In this document: piece by piece, positions 42,102 to 50,864 of the stretch
How the letters are laid out: the number at the start of each line of letters is the position of its first letter
Position numbering within the stretch: the first letter of the stretch is position 1
From: CAYNTS01 sp964400495
Lineage (GTDB): Bacteria; Fidelibacterota; Marinisomatia; SCGC-AAA003-L08; D37C17
NCBI GenBank assembly: GCA_964400495.1
Contig: CAYNTS010000001.1
Coordinates: forward strand, 8,912 to 72,911
DNA: 64,000 nucleotides
Direction: 5' to 3'
The notes under the pieces: model-generated
What the model saw: the letters and a program-made list of their open reading frames with translations, nothing else
Databases searched by the model: none
What the model was told of the DNA's origin: nothing
Translations under genes and position numbers: made by a program

Positions 42102-42958
42102 ACATTTAATATTGATGATGATTTCTTAGAATTCATAAATGAAATTATAAGGGTTATAATTGTTAAGATTAATGTTTTAAATCCAACTAAAATAATATTC
42201 CCTGAACTACTTAGAAGTATGTTGTAAGGTGTGTCTTGAATTATTTTATACGATTTTGTAATTTTGATATCATTCTTATTTAATAATTTTGATAATGAAT
42301 CATTAGAAAAATGATGCAAATGTCTTGGTGCGTCATAAGCAATCCACTTTTCTTTAAAAATATCTTGGTCAAATGCTTCAATATTTGGCACTGCAATTAG
42401 CAGTATACCCCCAGGGGTAAGTAACCTTTTAATATGATTAAATAAATTTGCCAAGTCGTGAACATGCTCTAATGAATGCCAAAGAGTTATAACATTAAAT
42501 TGTTTATTAATTGATTGTAGTTCTATAGTTTTAGATGTGCAATTTGATTGATGGATGGCATGTAAACTGGTATCATATAAGGTGGTCTTAAAACCATTTT
42601 CTTCCATGTATTCACAAAATTCGCCTCGCCCCCCTCCAATGTCTAACAAATTTCCAGTTTTAATATTTGTTTGAATAACTTTACGTTTCCATCGAAATGC
42701 AAATTTTTGGACTATTTTGTATAAACTATCAATTATTGTACTTTCATTATCACTGTGTGGATTATACCCTTCATTAGGATAAAATTTGGAAATATTATCA
42801 ATATTTGGTCGAGGATTAAGAAAAACAAATTTGCAATCACATTTCACTAAGGTAAAATAAGAGTTATCACTTAATGTATTAAATCTATCCTTAACCTTTA
42901 GATGTTTTTCAAACGAGGTCTCTTTGCAAATAGGACACTCATTAATTTTTTCAAGCAT
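42086..42958 (-). CDS. Class I SAM-dependent methyltransferase with zinc-ribbon N-terminus
   Basis: 290 residues from the ATG at 42958. An N-terminal zinc-binding module (C-P-I-C-K and later V-K-C-D-C-K) precedes the methyltransferase domain with N-L-L-D-I-G-G-G-R-G-E-F at about 99-110 and W-H-S-L-E-H-V-H-D at about 154-162. The C-terminus has a hydrophobic, probably membrane-associated stretch. The layout matches Methyltransf_23-type enzymes of surface glycan or lipid clusters. A longer reading from 42997 adds 13 residues inside lgt and looks spurious. It overlaps lgt by 8 bp. Confidence 0.8.
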   Translation of the reverse strand: MLEKINECPICKETSFEKHLKVKDRFNTLSDNSYFTLVKCDCKFVFLNPRPNIDNISKFYPNEGYNPHSDNESTIIDSLYKIVQKFAFRWKRKVIQTNIKTGNLLDIGGGRGEFCEYMEENGFKTTLYDTSLHAIHQSNCTSKTIELQSINKQFNVITLWHSLEHVHDLANLFNHIKRLLTPGGILLIAVPNIEAFDQDIFKEKWIAYDAPRHLHHFSNDSLSKLLNKNDIKITKSYKIIQDTPYNILLSSSGNIILVGFKTLILTIITLIISFMNSKKSSSILNVCEIK

Positions 42959-43820
42959 GTCTTTCAGAACGAAAACTCCACATTGAATATGTACCAATAA
43001 TCATCATAATTACTGATATAATTTGTGCACCAGATAAGCCGAACAAATAATTTGGGTTTAGCCGTAGAAATTCAATTATAAACCGTGCAAATCCAGCCAA
43101 GAATAAGTACTCAAAAAATAATTGTCCAGCATATTCTTGCTTTTTTTTGCGAAATCTAAGGAATATGAAAATTAGAAAATATGAACACATTTCATAAATT
43201 TGTGTTGGATGTACTGCTAATATTTCTGAATTCAGTATATCGTTGGAGATGTTGCAACCCATTGAACGTAAATTACCAGCAGATGAAATTGGGAGTCCGT
43301 TTGGAAATGAAATAGCCCAAGGCAAATCAGTAGGTTTTCCATAATCATCACCCACTAACAGGCACCCAATTCTTCCAATTCCATGACCTAAAACTAACAG
43401 AGGTGCAACCCAATCTGCAACTGTTAACCATTTTAAATTATTTTTTCTAATGAAGAGTGTTACTGCAATTAGTCCACCTATAAAGCCGCCTAAGAAAACC
43501 ATTCCTGCACCAAAATTTTGAATACCACCTGAAATCAATGCCCCATTAAGAGTAAATATACCTGCAAAAATATCATATAAACCATTTAGGTTGTTAATTG
43601 CACCACCATTGGGAATATTTTCAATTAGATAATAAATTTTTGCACCTAAAATGCCACCTAGAGCAGCCCTAAAAGTTAAATCATCAGCAATCTCTGGGTT
43701 TATATCTAGTTTTTTAAAATCTTGTCGTAATAAATAATTCGTTAACAAGAATGCAACAACCATCATAAATCCAAATGATGAAATTACAAAGTCTCCAAAT
43801 CGTATTAGTTCAGGGTACAA
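42951..43820 (-). CDS. lgt: Prolipoprotein diacylglyceryl transferase
   Basis: 289 residues, about seven membrane helices. The signature G-H-G-I-G-R-I-G-C-L at about 144-153 and H-P-T-Q-I-Y-E at about 201-207 are present. It attaches diacylglycerol to the lipobox cysteine of prolipoproteins, such as the neighbouring DUF4837 protein. The start is TTG at 43820, supported by AGGAG about six nucleotides upstream and by the family N-terminus (Y-P-E-L-I-R). Confidence 0.95.
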   Translation of the reverse strand: MYPELIRFGDFVISSFGFMMVVAFLLTNYLLRQDFKKLDINPEIADDLTFRAALGGILGAKIYYLIENIPNGGAINNLNGLYDIFAGIFTLNGALISGGIQNFGAGMVFLGGFIGGLIAVTLFIRKNNLKWLTVADWVAPLLVLGHGIGRIGCLLVGDDYGKPTDLPWAISFPNGLPISSAGNLRSMGCNISNDILNSEILAVHPTQIYEMCSYFLIFIFLRFRKKKQEYAGQLFFEYLFLAGFARFIIEFLRLNPNYLFGLSGAQIISVIMMIIGTYSMWSFRSERHA

Positions 43821-43832
43821 AACAGCTCCTTT

Positions 43833-44561
43833 TTAAATTAATGGAATTGATATTAAAATTATATCGTAAAAAATATGTGTATACACAGTTATCCCGAAAC
43901 CTCTAATTATATATAAAGTTCCTAAAAATCCACCAGCTAAACTACGGTATATAAAACTAGAATAGGTAAACGTATCACCATAAAATCCAACATAATGAAA
44001 TAATGAAAATAATAGAGATGAAATTAAAACGGATAAAATGCTTGAATAATAATAATTATATTTCAATATTTTATTTAATACAACAATGCACAAACCAAGC
44101 AAAATTAGCCGAAATAGAATCTCTTCCCATATTCCTGCACCAATTGATAAATAAAACTGTTCAAAAACAGTGGTTCCAACAGTTGAAGATAGCAGATTAT
44201 TTGATAAAAAGTTGAATAGAAAATACATAGAAACTGACCACGCAAAACTTTCTAAGATCATAAGAAAAAGAAATGATATTTGAATTGTTTCTTCTTGAAT
44301 TATATCTTTATTTTTATAAGCAATTACTAAAAATACTAATAATAAAGTGATTACATACAATGCCTGTGCATATTGCCCAAAGTATCCAAAGTATTCTCGA
44401 ATAATTACGTCTGCACCATTTCGAATTTCAAATGAAAAATTGTAATTAAAAATGAAACACAAAATCTCATATAAAAACAACATTGGAAAAACCAATACGA
44501 TACTATAATATAGATTTTTAGTACATGCAGAATAGGATAGAGTTGAAAAGCGACTACTCAT
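43833..44561 (-). CDS. CPBP family intramembrane metalloprotease
   Basis: 242 residues, about seven membrane helices. The family motifs are visible: W-E-E-I-L-F-R (EExxxR) at about 145-151 and L-F-S-L-F-H-Y-V-G-F at about 190-199 with the metal-binding His. Relatives (Rce1, Abi) cleave within membranes. The start is ATG 44561, inside the last codons of lepA; a TTG at 44564 is just upstream. The substrate is unknown. Confidence 0.85.
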   Translation of the reverse strand: MSSRFSTLSYSACTKNLYYSIVLVFPMLFLYEILCFIFNYNFSFEIRNGADVIIREYFGYFGQYAQALYVITLLLVFLVIAYKNKDIIQEETIQISFLFLMILESFAWSVSMYFLFNFLSNNLLSSTVGTTVFEQFYLSIGAGIWEEILFRLILLGLCIVVLNKILKYNYYYSSILSVLISSLLFSLFHYVGFYGDTFTYSSFIYRSLAGGFLGTLYIIRGFGITVYTHIFYDIILISIPLI

Positions 44562-46353
44562 CAAGTTTTAAAACAGCAAGAAATGCTTCTTGAGGTAATT
44601 CAACATTTCCAACTTGTTTCATACGTTTTTTACCTTTTTTTTGTTTCTCTAACAATTTACGTTTTCGTGAAATATCACCACCATAACATTTTGCAGTAAC
44701 ATTTTTTCTCAAGGCTTTAACTGTTTCACGGGCTACAATCTTGCTTCCAATTGCAGCTTGAATTGCAATTTCAAACTGGTGTCTGTTAATCTCAGCTTTT
44801 AATTTTTTACATAAAACAGAACCATGTTTATACGCATTATTCTGATGCACTATAATACTTAATGCATCTACAATTTCACCACTAATTCTAATATCTAATT
44901 TTTGTAATTTACCAGGTCTGTCATCAATTAATTCATAATCAAATGAAGCATATCCTCGTGTTGAAGATTTTAATTGTTCAAAAAAATCATAAATAACCTC
45001 ACCTAATGGCATTTCAAATAATAACTGAACTTTATCTTTGGTCAAATAATTTGTTGCTAAATATGTGCCACGTCTTTCAATGCATATACGCATAACTGCA
45101 CCAATGTACTCAGAGGGTGTTATTATTTCCGCTTTAATAAATGGCTCGTATATGGTTGAAATATCTCCAGAAACAGGCATATCAGATGGATTATTTACAA
45201 TTATCTCAGTTTTATTAGTCATCTCTACCCTGTATCTAACATTTGGAGATGTTGTAATTAAATCCATGTTGAATTCACGTTCTAACCGCTCTTGCACAAT
45301 TTCCATGTGGAGTGGACCAAGAAAACCACATCTAAATCCAAAACCAAGAGCAACTGAAGTATTAGGTTCAAATGATAAAGCAGAATCATTTAATTTTAGT
45401 TTTTCTAAGCTTGTACGCAAATCTTCATAATCTTTGGAGTCAATTGGATACATTCCACTAAACACCATAGGTTTTATGGGTTTATATCCGGGCAAGGGTG
45501 TATCTGCTTTATTTTCTTTTAGAGTAAGGGTGTCACCAACATTTATTTCTGAAACATCTTTAATGCTTGTTATAATATATCCAACATCACCAGCTTCAAG
45601 ACGTTTAACGGGAACTCTATCTAATTTTAAAATTCCAACTTCTGTAATTTCATGCTTCGATGGTAATGCAAAATATTCAGCTGTCATACCTTTTTCAACA
45701 TATCCATCAAATACACGTAGATAAGGCACAACACCTCTGAATTGATCAAATGAGGAATCAAATATTAACGCACGGGTTCCACTTACTTCTGATTTTTTTG
45801 GCGGTGGAATTTGATTAATAATTGCATCGAAAATACCGTCGATACCAATACCTGTTTTAGCAGAAATTTTTACAATATTTTCTTCATCACAACCCAATAA
45901 TTCAATAATTTGTTCACTTGCTGATTCAATATCAGCATTGTCCATATCAATTTTATTGATTACTGGAATTATTTCAAGGTCAGCATCTATTGCAAGATAG
46001 GCATTACTTACGGTTTGTGCTTCTACCCCTTGTGCTGCATCAACTAATAATAATGCACCCTCACATGCAGCCAAACTTCGTGATACTTCGTAGGTAAAAT
46101 CCACATGACCTGGTGTATCAATCAAGTTAAAAATATAATTTTCACCATTTGTATGGGTATATTCCATTCTGATTGGATGTGATTTAATGGTAATTCCACG
46201 TTCTCGTTCCAAATCCATATCATCCAACACTTGGCTTTGCATTTCTTTTGCTGATAAAGTGTTGGTACTTTCAAGCAATCGGTCAGCAAGAGTTGATTTT
46301 CCATGATCAATATGAGCTATTATACAAAAATTTCTTATCTTATCTTTATTCAC
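44554..46353 (-). CDS. lepA: Elongation factor 4 (LepA)
   Basis: 599 residues. G domain with A-H-I-D-H-G-K-S-T at 13-21, D-T-P-G-H-V-D-F at about 78-85 and N-K-I-D at about 132-135. Beta-barrel and EF-G-like domains follow, then the LepA C-terminal domain (K-A-L-R-K-N-V-T-A-K-C-Y-G-G-D at about 545-559). It can back-translocate ribosomes or help initiation and 30S biogenesis. The start is GTG at 46353. It diverges from the CoA-transferase gene. Confidence 0.97.
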   Translation of the reverse strand: MNKDKIRNFCIIAHIDHGKSTLADRLLESTNTLSAKEMQSQVLDDMDLERERGITIKSHPIRMEYTHTNGENYIFNLIDTPGHVDFTYEVSRSLAACEGALLLVDAAQGVEAQTVSNAYLAIDADLEIIPVINKIDMDNADIESASEQIIELLGCDEENIVKISAKTGIGIDGIFDAIINQIPPPKKSEVSGTRALIFDSSFDQFRGVVPYLRVFDGYVEKGMTAEYFALPSKHEITEVGILKLDRVPVKRLEAGDVGYIITSIKDVSEINVGDTLTLKENKADTPLPGYKPIKPMVFSGMYPIDSKDYEDLRTSLEKLKLNDSALSFEPNTSVALGFGFRCGFLGPLHMEIVQERLEREFNMDLITTSPNVRYRVEMTNKTEIIVNNPSDMPVSGDISTIYEPFIKAEIITPSEYIGAVMRICIERRGTYLATNYLTKDKVQLLFEMPLGEVIYDFFEQLKSSTRGYASFDYELIDDRPGKLQKLDIRISGEIVDALSIIVHQNNAYKHGSVLCKKLKAEINRHQFEIAIQAAIGSKIVARETVKALRKNVTAKCYGGDISRKRKLLEKQKKGKKRMKQVGNVELPQEAFLAVLKLDE

Positions 46354-46386
46354 GGGGGAAATTTACTTTGAATTGACACTTAAACC

Positions 46387-46418
46387 ATATCTTTTAAAAC
46401 GAGTTTAAAATAAGATAT
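46387..46418. repeat. Imperfect inverted repeat between lepA and the CoA-transferase
   Basis: Arms 46387-46399 and 46404-46418 (ATATCTTTTAAAA and its near reverse complement, with a 2-bp insertion in the right arm) sit in the 127-bp divergent intergenic space. A TATAAT-like sequence follows at 46424-46429. It could be an operator for either gene or a hairpin. No regulator is identified. Confidence 0.3.
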
Positions 46419-46480
46419 ACTGGTATAATTATGTAGATTTTAATTCTTAAATTTTCTCAGTTAATTTTGGACTAATTTTA

Positions 46481-47779
46481 ATGAAAACAAACTTAGAATA
46501 CTTATCGGCACATGAAGCAACATCTTTAATAAAATCTGGTGATAATGTTTTTATTGGAGCAGGAGCTGTAATACCCAAAACTCTTGTGCAAGCAATGACA
46601 AATCGACATGATGAGTTAGAAGATGTTAAAGTGCACCACATTTTAACTTTGGGTAGTACAGAAGAAAGTGCACCTTACACCCTTCCTGAGATGGATAAAT
46701 CTTTTACACACTATGCATTGTTTACCGGAGCAAATACACGTGATGCAGTTAATTGTGGTAGAGCATATTTTCTACCTATATTTTTGTCGGAAGTACCACA
46801 ATATCTTGAGAACTTAAAACCAGATGTTGCTTTAATTCAAGTGAGTCCTCCTGATGAAAGAGGATTTTGCAGCTTAGGTACAAGTGTGGATGTAACACGT
46901 GCAGGATACTTAAATTCCAAGCATGTTATTGCTGAAGTAAACCCTAATGTACCTAGGACACAAGGATACAGTTTTATTCATGTGAATGAAATTGATTCTT
47001 TTGTAAAAGTTGATTACCCTTTATTTGAAATATCTGAAATCCAAATTGGTGAAACTAGCAAGACAATCGGTAAGCATATAGCAAGTTTGATTCCAGATGG
47101 TGCCTGTTTACAAGTTGGAATTGGCAAAATACCTGATGCAACACTTGCATTATTAGAAAATCACAAAAATATTGGAGTGCATTCAGAGTTAATATCTGAT
47201 GGAATCATGAAATTGGTTGAAAAGGGTGTAATCAATAATTCTCAAAAAACTTTGAATGTGGGTAAAGTTGTTACTGGGATAATAATGGGAACAACAGATT
47301 TATACAAATGGGCACACCAAAATCCCATGATTGAAATGCGTCCAAGTGATTACACAAATGATATTTTCAACATATCTCGAAATGACAATGTTGTTGCAAT
47401 AAACACAGCTTTATCTATCGATTTAAAAGGTCAAGTTTGTGCAGATTCGCTTGGGAGACGATTTTACAGTGGTATTGGTGGGCAGGTTGATTTTATTCGC
47501 GGTGCATCTAGGTCTAAAGGTGGTAAGCCGATTATAGCTCTACCATCAACTGCTGGAAAAGGTGATAAATGTATATCAAGAATCACACCATTTTTAACAC
47601 AAGGTTCTGGCGTTGTAACTAGCGAAGGTGATATTCATTATGTTGTTACTGAATTTGGAATTGCTGAATTGCATCATAAAGGTGTCGGCGAACGTGCTCG
47701 TCAACTTATAAATATTGCACACCCAAATTTTAGAGATAGTTTAGAAAAATATGCGTATGAATCAGGGTTTAAGTTGTGA
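46481..47779 (+). CDS. Acetyl-CoA hydrolase/transferase family (4-hydroxybutyrate CoA-transferase-like)
   Basis: 432 residues, the length of AbfT/Cat2-type CoA transferases. G-A-G-A-V-I-P-K-T-L at about 22-31, V-S-P-P-D-E-R-G-F-C-S-L-G at about 122-134, Q-V-G-I-G-K-I-P-D-A at about 206-215, H-S-E-L-I-S-D-G at about 230-237 with the catalytic Glu, and I-G-G-Q-V-D-F at about 332-338. It moves CoA between acetyl-CoA and a carboxylic acid such as butyrate or 4-hydroxybutyrate. It is the only + gene in this part; the exact acid is unknown. Confidence 0.85.
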   Translation: MKTNLEYLSAHEATSLIKSGDNVFIGAGAVIPKTLVQAMTNRHDELEDVKVHHILTLGSTEESAPYTLPEMDKSFTHYALFTGANTRDAVNCGRAYFLPIFLSEVPQYLENLKPDVALIQVSPPDERGFCSLGTSVDVTRAGYLNSKHVIAEVNPNVPRTQGYSFIHVNEIDSFVKVDYPLFEISEIQIGETSKTIGKHIASLIPDGACLQVGIGKIPDATLALLENHKNIGVHSELISDGIMKLVEKGVINNSQKTLNVGKVVTGIIMGTTDLYKWAHQNPMIEMRPSDYTNDIFNISRNDNVVAINTALSIDLKGQVCADSLGRRFYSGIGGQVDFIRGASRSKGGKPIIALPSTAGKGDKCISRITPFLTQGSGVVTSEGDIHYVVTEFGIAELHHKGVGERARQLINIAHPNFRDSLEKYAYESGFKL

Positions 47780-47821
47780 TAATATTTTTATAGTTTTGAA
47801 GCTTCAGACCTGAATATTCCA

Positions 47822-48400
47822 TTATTCATCATAATCTCTCATAACTTCAGATAGATTGTTTCTGAACCCCTCTGCATCATCATAATCTAAAAATTTATAA
47901 TATCGAGAATGCTGATCTTTAACTCCAGCATTATGTTTAATTGGGCACCAATATTGCTCAGTTCTTGCAATAATTTCTTTGACATAAGAAGCAACAGCAT
48001 TACCATAACCACAGTATAAACAATTAAACTTTTCCAAGGTGTTTAAATAAGACAAATGATGTCGGTCTATTATAAAATAATCTTTACGTTTGACAACTGG
48101 TATTTTATAGACTTTAAATGTAATATGTTGATAGATAAATATGGTTACATCAATAATTAAAATAGGGATTATCATTGCATAAATTACAGGAGCAATTAAT
48201 ACATGTTTAACATTTGCATGTAAAATATATTTTAGTAAATTGACTTTATATTCTTTTTGAATAGTAAAAAGCTTGCTTATACTTTCTCGTTGCTCTAAGA
48301 GATACTGTTTAGTAATGGTACGTTTTTTTTGAAATTCTTTTTCTAATTCAATTTCTAACTGTCGAATTCGATCAATTGTTTGGTCAAATCTGTTTTTCAT
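47822..48400 (-). CDS. Conserved membrane protein of unknown function
   Basis: 192 residues. An N-terminal coiled-coil region (about 1-50, R-Q-L-E-I-E-L-E-K-E-F-Q-K-K) is followed by a membrane helix at about 68-92. A conserved soluble part has F-I-I-D-R-H-H-L-S-Y-L-N at about 108-119, C-L-Y-C-G-Y-G-N at about 127-134 and Q-Y-W-C-P-I-K-H at about 149-156. The C-x-x-C and W-C-P-I-K motifs look like a metal site or redox centre. I recall similar proteins in Proteobacteria but know no function. It lies after the fad-operon terminator. Confidence 0.6.
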   Translation of the reverse strand: MKNRFDQTIDRIRQLEIELEKEFQKKRTITKQYLLEQRESISKLFTIQKEYKVNLLKYILHANVKHVLIAPVIYAMIIPILIIDVTIFIYQHITFKVYKIPVVKRKDYFIIDRHHLSYLNTLEKFNCLYCGYGNAVASYVKEIIARTEQYWCPIKHNAGVKDQHSRYYKFLDYDDAEGFRNNLSEVMRDYDE

Positions 48401-48423
48401 ATAATCTCTTTTGCTTTAATAGA

Positions 48424-48452
48424 GAGAAAGGCAGAATAATTCTACCTTTCTC
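48424..48452. repeat. Stem-loop upstream of the conserved membrane protein gene
   Basis: Arms 48424-48431 and 48445-48452 (8 bp, perfect) with an inner 5-bp helix 48433-48437/48439-48443. On the minus strand it lies 23 bp before the 47822-48400 gene start and just after the fad terminator. It could be a second terminator element or a leader structure. There is no T run after it. Confidence 0.4.
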
Positions 48453-48457
48453 ACGGA

Positions 48458-48483
48458 GAAAAACAATGATGTAAACTCATTGT
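48458..48483 (-). terminator. Rho-independent terminator of the fad operon
   Basis: A 7-bp stem 48463-48469 / 48477-48483 with a 7-nt loop, followed on the minus strand by TTTTC. It lies 18 bp after the stop of the 3-hydroxyacyl-CoA dehydrogenase gene, closing the fadE-fadA-fadN operon. Confidence 0.65.
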
Positions 48484-48500
48484 CTTCTTGGGCAATTTTA

Positions 48501-50852
48501 TTAATTTCTGAGTGGTTTCCCTTTTTTTAACATGTATGCAATGCGTGCTTGAGATTTTGGTTCCCCACACAAGCTAACAAATACCTCACGTTCAATATCC
48601 AACAAGTATTGCTCATCAACTGGAGTAAATGGTCCACCTTTATCACCACCTGTTAAAACATAAGCAAGTTTCTTGCCAATAAAACCATCATGCTCAGAAA
48701 TCTTCTTGGCTTTTTCAAACCCTTTAATACTTCCCTCTAACACTAATCTACCACTCACACCAGGAAGTTTAAATGATTCCATCTCGGGTGCTTCATAATT
48801 TTCAGCCATTTTAATAACTGTATTTTTTGCTTCAAACAAGAGATGGTCGCGATTCACAACAATTATATCTTCTTTTGTTAGATATGAAAATGCTTGGGCT
48901 TGTTTAGCAGATGTTGCAACTTTTGCAAATCCAATAGTTTCAAATGCTTTTTGAACTACTGGAAATGCACCTGGCATTGTAGTTTTAATTTTATTAGATA
49001 AATTAGATAACATTCTAAGATTTCCACCTGCACCCGGAATAAGTCCTACACCTACTTCGACTAATCCAATATAGGATTCTGCAGCTGTAACAATTTTATC
49101 GCAGGCACCAACTATTTCAAAACCACCACCAAGTACTAAACCAAATGGAGCAGCTACTACAGGAAAGGGTGTAAATCTAACCTCTTGCAATAAGTCTTGA
49201 AGCCCGCCAGATATTTTTTCAATTGTTTCAAAATCTTTTCGCTCTGCAGCACCTAAAATTAAATTCAAATTTGCACCCGCACAGAAATTTGCACCATCAC
49301 CTGAAATGACTAATCCTTTGAAATTATTTTTTGCAACATAGTCAATTCCGTACTTGATTGTTTCCATAATTGAGCCATCAATAGGATTTAGTTCTGCTTT
49401 AAGAACTGAATGCAAATCCACGCCTGCTACCCCATCACCTAAATCAACAACTGATGCAGACCATAATTTTTTTATGGTTCCATGTGAATGTTTTGCAATA
49501 TTCATATTGTATGTTTTTGCATGTTGCTTAACTTCAGTGTATGCTTTTGTTTCGACATCATAGTAATGAAGTTTGCCACTAATGTATGTATAGAATGAAT
49601 TATGCCCCGTAGATAGCATTTCTGTAATCCAAGCAGGAACATTTTTGCTAGTTGCTCTCATTCTATCTACAGTTTCAGAAACACCTAGAGAATCCCATAC
49701 TTCAAATGGTCCCATTTCCCACGCAAACCCCCAACGCATTGCACGATCAATATTTACAATATCATCTGCAATTTCACCAACTCGTTCTGCTGAATATAAA
49801 AGAGATTGCGAAATAACTTCCCACGTGAATTCTCCAGCGATATCATTTGTATTAATGAGCGCTTTTAATCTATCTTTTGGGTATGTGTTTTCACGTGCAA
49901 AACGAACACCTTTATATCGCTTCTTATTCATTGGGGTGTATTCTAATGTTTGCAAGTCTAAAGAGTGAATTACACCTTTATCGATTTTTTTATAGAATCC
50001 TTGCTTAGTTTTTTGACCCAACCACTTGTTGTCGAGCATAGTTTGCAAATAATCAGGAATTTTGAATATATCACGATTTGAATCTTCAAGACATTTTTCG
50101 TAAGCAGTTCCTGCTACAAAAGATAAGGTATCAAGCCCAACTACATCAGCTGTCCTAAATGTAGCACTTTTAGGTCGTCCAATAAGTGTGCCTGTTAAAG
50201 CATCCACATCTTCTACAGATAAATTTCTTTTATAGGCTTCTTGTAGAGTAACCATCATTCCAAATACACCAATTCTATTTGCAATAAAATTTGGTGTATC
50301 TTTTGCATACACAACACCTTTACCGAGAGTTTCTTCTAAGAAAGTTGCGACAGGTGAAATAAGATCCAAATTCGTTTTTTCCGATGTTATAATTTCCACT
50401 AACTTCATATATCGTGGTGGGTTAAAAAAGTGTGTAATAAAAAAACGATTTGTAAAATCATCTGGAAGTCCGCTCGATAGTTCAGAAAGTGCAATACCAG
50501 AAGTATTTGAGGTAACAAAAGCACCATCTTTTAAATGAGGAGCAATTTTTTGGTATAAATCTTGCTTCCAATCCAGTCGTTCAGCAATAACTTCAATTAC
50601 CCAATCACATTCACTTATTTTCTCTAAATGGTCATCGTAATTACAAGGTGTAATTAAATCAACAGTTTTAGGATTATAAAATGCACTTGGTTTGATTTTA
50701 GTACTTGAACTAACCCCTTTTTCTGCAATTTCTTGTGAAATATCAAATGCATATACAGGTATTTTTACGTTCGAGAAATGAACAGCAATTTGTGCCCCCA
50801 TAACTCCAGTACCGAGTATTGCAACTTTGTTTATTTGAAGTGAGTTTCCCAT
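48501..50852 (-). CDS. fadN: 3-hydroxyacyl-CoA dehydrogenase / enoyl-CoA hydratase (FadN-type)
   Basis: 783 residues. The dehydrogenase comes first: NAD motif I-L-G-T-G-V-M-G-A-Q-I-A at 12-23, S-N-T-S-G-I at about 114-119, and H-F-F-N-P-P at about 140-145. A crotonase domain follows at about 500-700 (N-F-C-A-G-A-N-L, G-L-V-L-G-G-G-F-E-I, G-L-I-P-G-A-G-G). This order matches Bacillus FadN, not E. coli FadB, where the hydratase comes first. It catalyses steps 2 and 3 of beta-oxidation. It lies 12 bp after the thiolase gene. Confidence 0.92.
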   Translation of the reverse strand: MGNSLQINKVAILGTGVMGAQIAVHFSNVKIPVYAFDISQEIAEKGVSSSTKIKPSAFYNPKTVDLITPCNYDDHLEKISECDWVIEVIAERLDWKQDLYQKIAPHLKDGAFVTSNTSGIALSELSSGLPDDFTNRFFITHFFNPPRYMKLVEIITSEKTNLDLISPVATFLEETLGKGVVYAKDTPNFIANRIGVFGMMVTLQEAYKRNLSVEDVDALTGTLIGRPKSATFRTADVVGLDTLSFVAGTAYEKCLEDSNRDIFKIPDYLQTMLDNKWLGQKTKQGFYKKIDKGVIHSLDLQTLEYTPMNKKRYKGVRFARENTYPKDRLKALINTNDIAGEFTWEVISQSLLYSAERVGEIADDIVNIDRAMRWGFAWEMGPFEVWDSLGVSETVDRMRATSKNVPAWITEMLSTGHNSFYTYISGKLHYYDVETKAYTEVKQHAKTYNMNIAKHSHGTIKKLWSASVVDLGDGVAGVDLHSVLKAELNPIDGSIMETIKYGIDYVAKNNFKGLVISGDGANFCAGANLNLILGAAERKDFETIEKISGGLQDLLQEVRFTPFPVVAAPFGLVLGGGFEIVGACDKIVTAAESYIGLVEVGVGLIPGAGGNLRMLSNLSNKIKTTMPGAFPVVQKAFETIGFAKVATSAKQAQAFSYLTKEDIIVVNRDHLLFEAKNTVIKMAENYEAPEMESFKLPGVSGRLVLEGSIKGFEKAKKISEHDGFIGKKLAYVLTGGDKGGPFTPVDEQYLLDIEREVFVSLCGEPKSQARIAYMLKKGKPLRN

Positions 50853-50864
50853 GATATCCTCTAA

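Noticed and set aside
46373..46378. TTGACA box in the lepA/CoA-transferase gap
   Set aside because: No -10 box lies at 16-18 bp on the + strand; the nearest TATAAT is about 45 bp away.
46462..46469. Bacteroidota-type TAnnTTTG promoter boxes, here and before the giant protein at 54779
   Set aside because: The partner TTTG box at the proper distance is missing in both places, and tRNA-Leu has a consensus sigma70 promoter; chance matches are likely in such AT-rich DNA.
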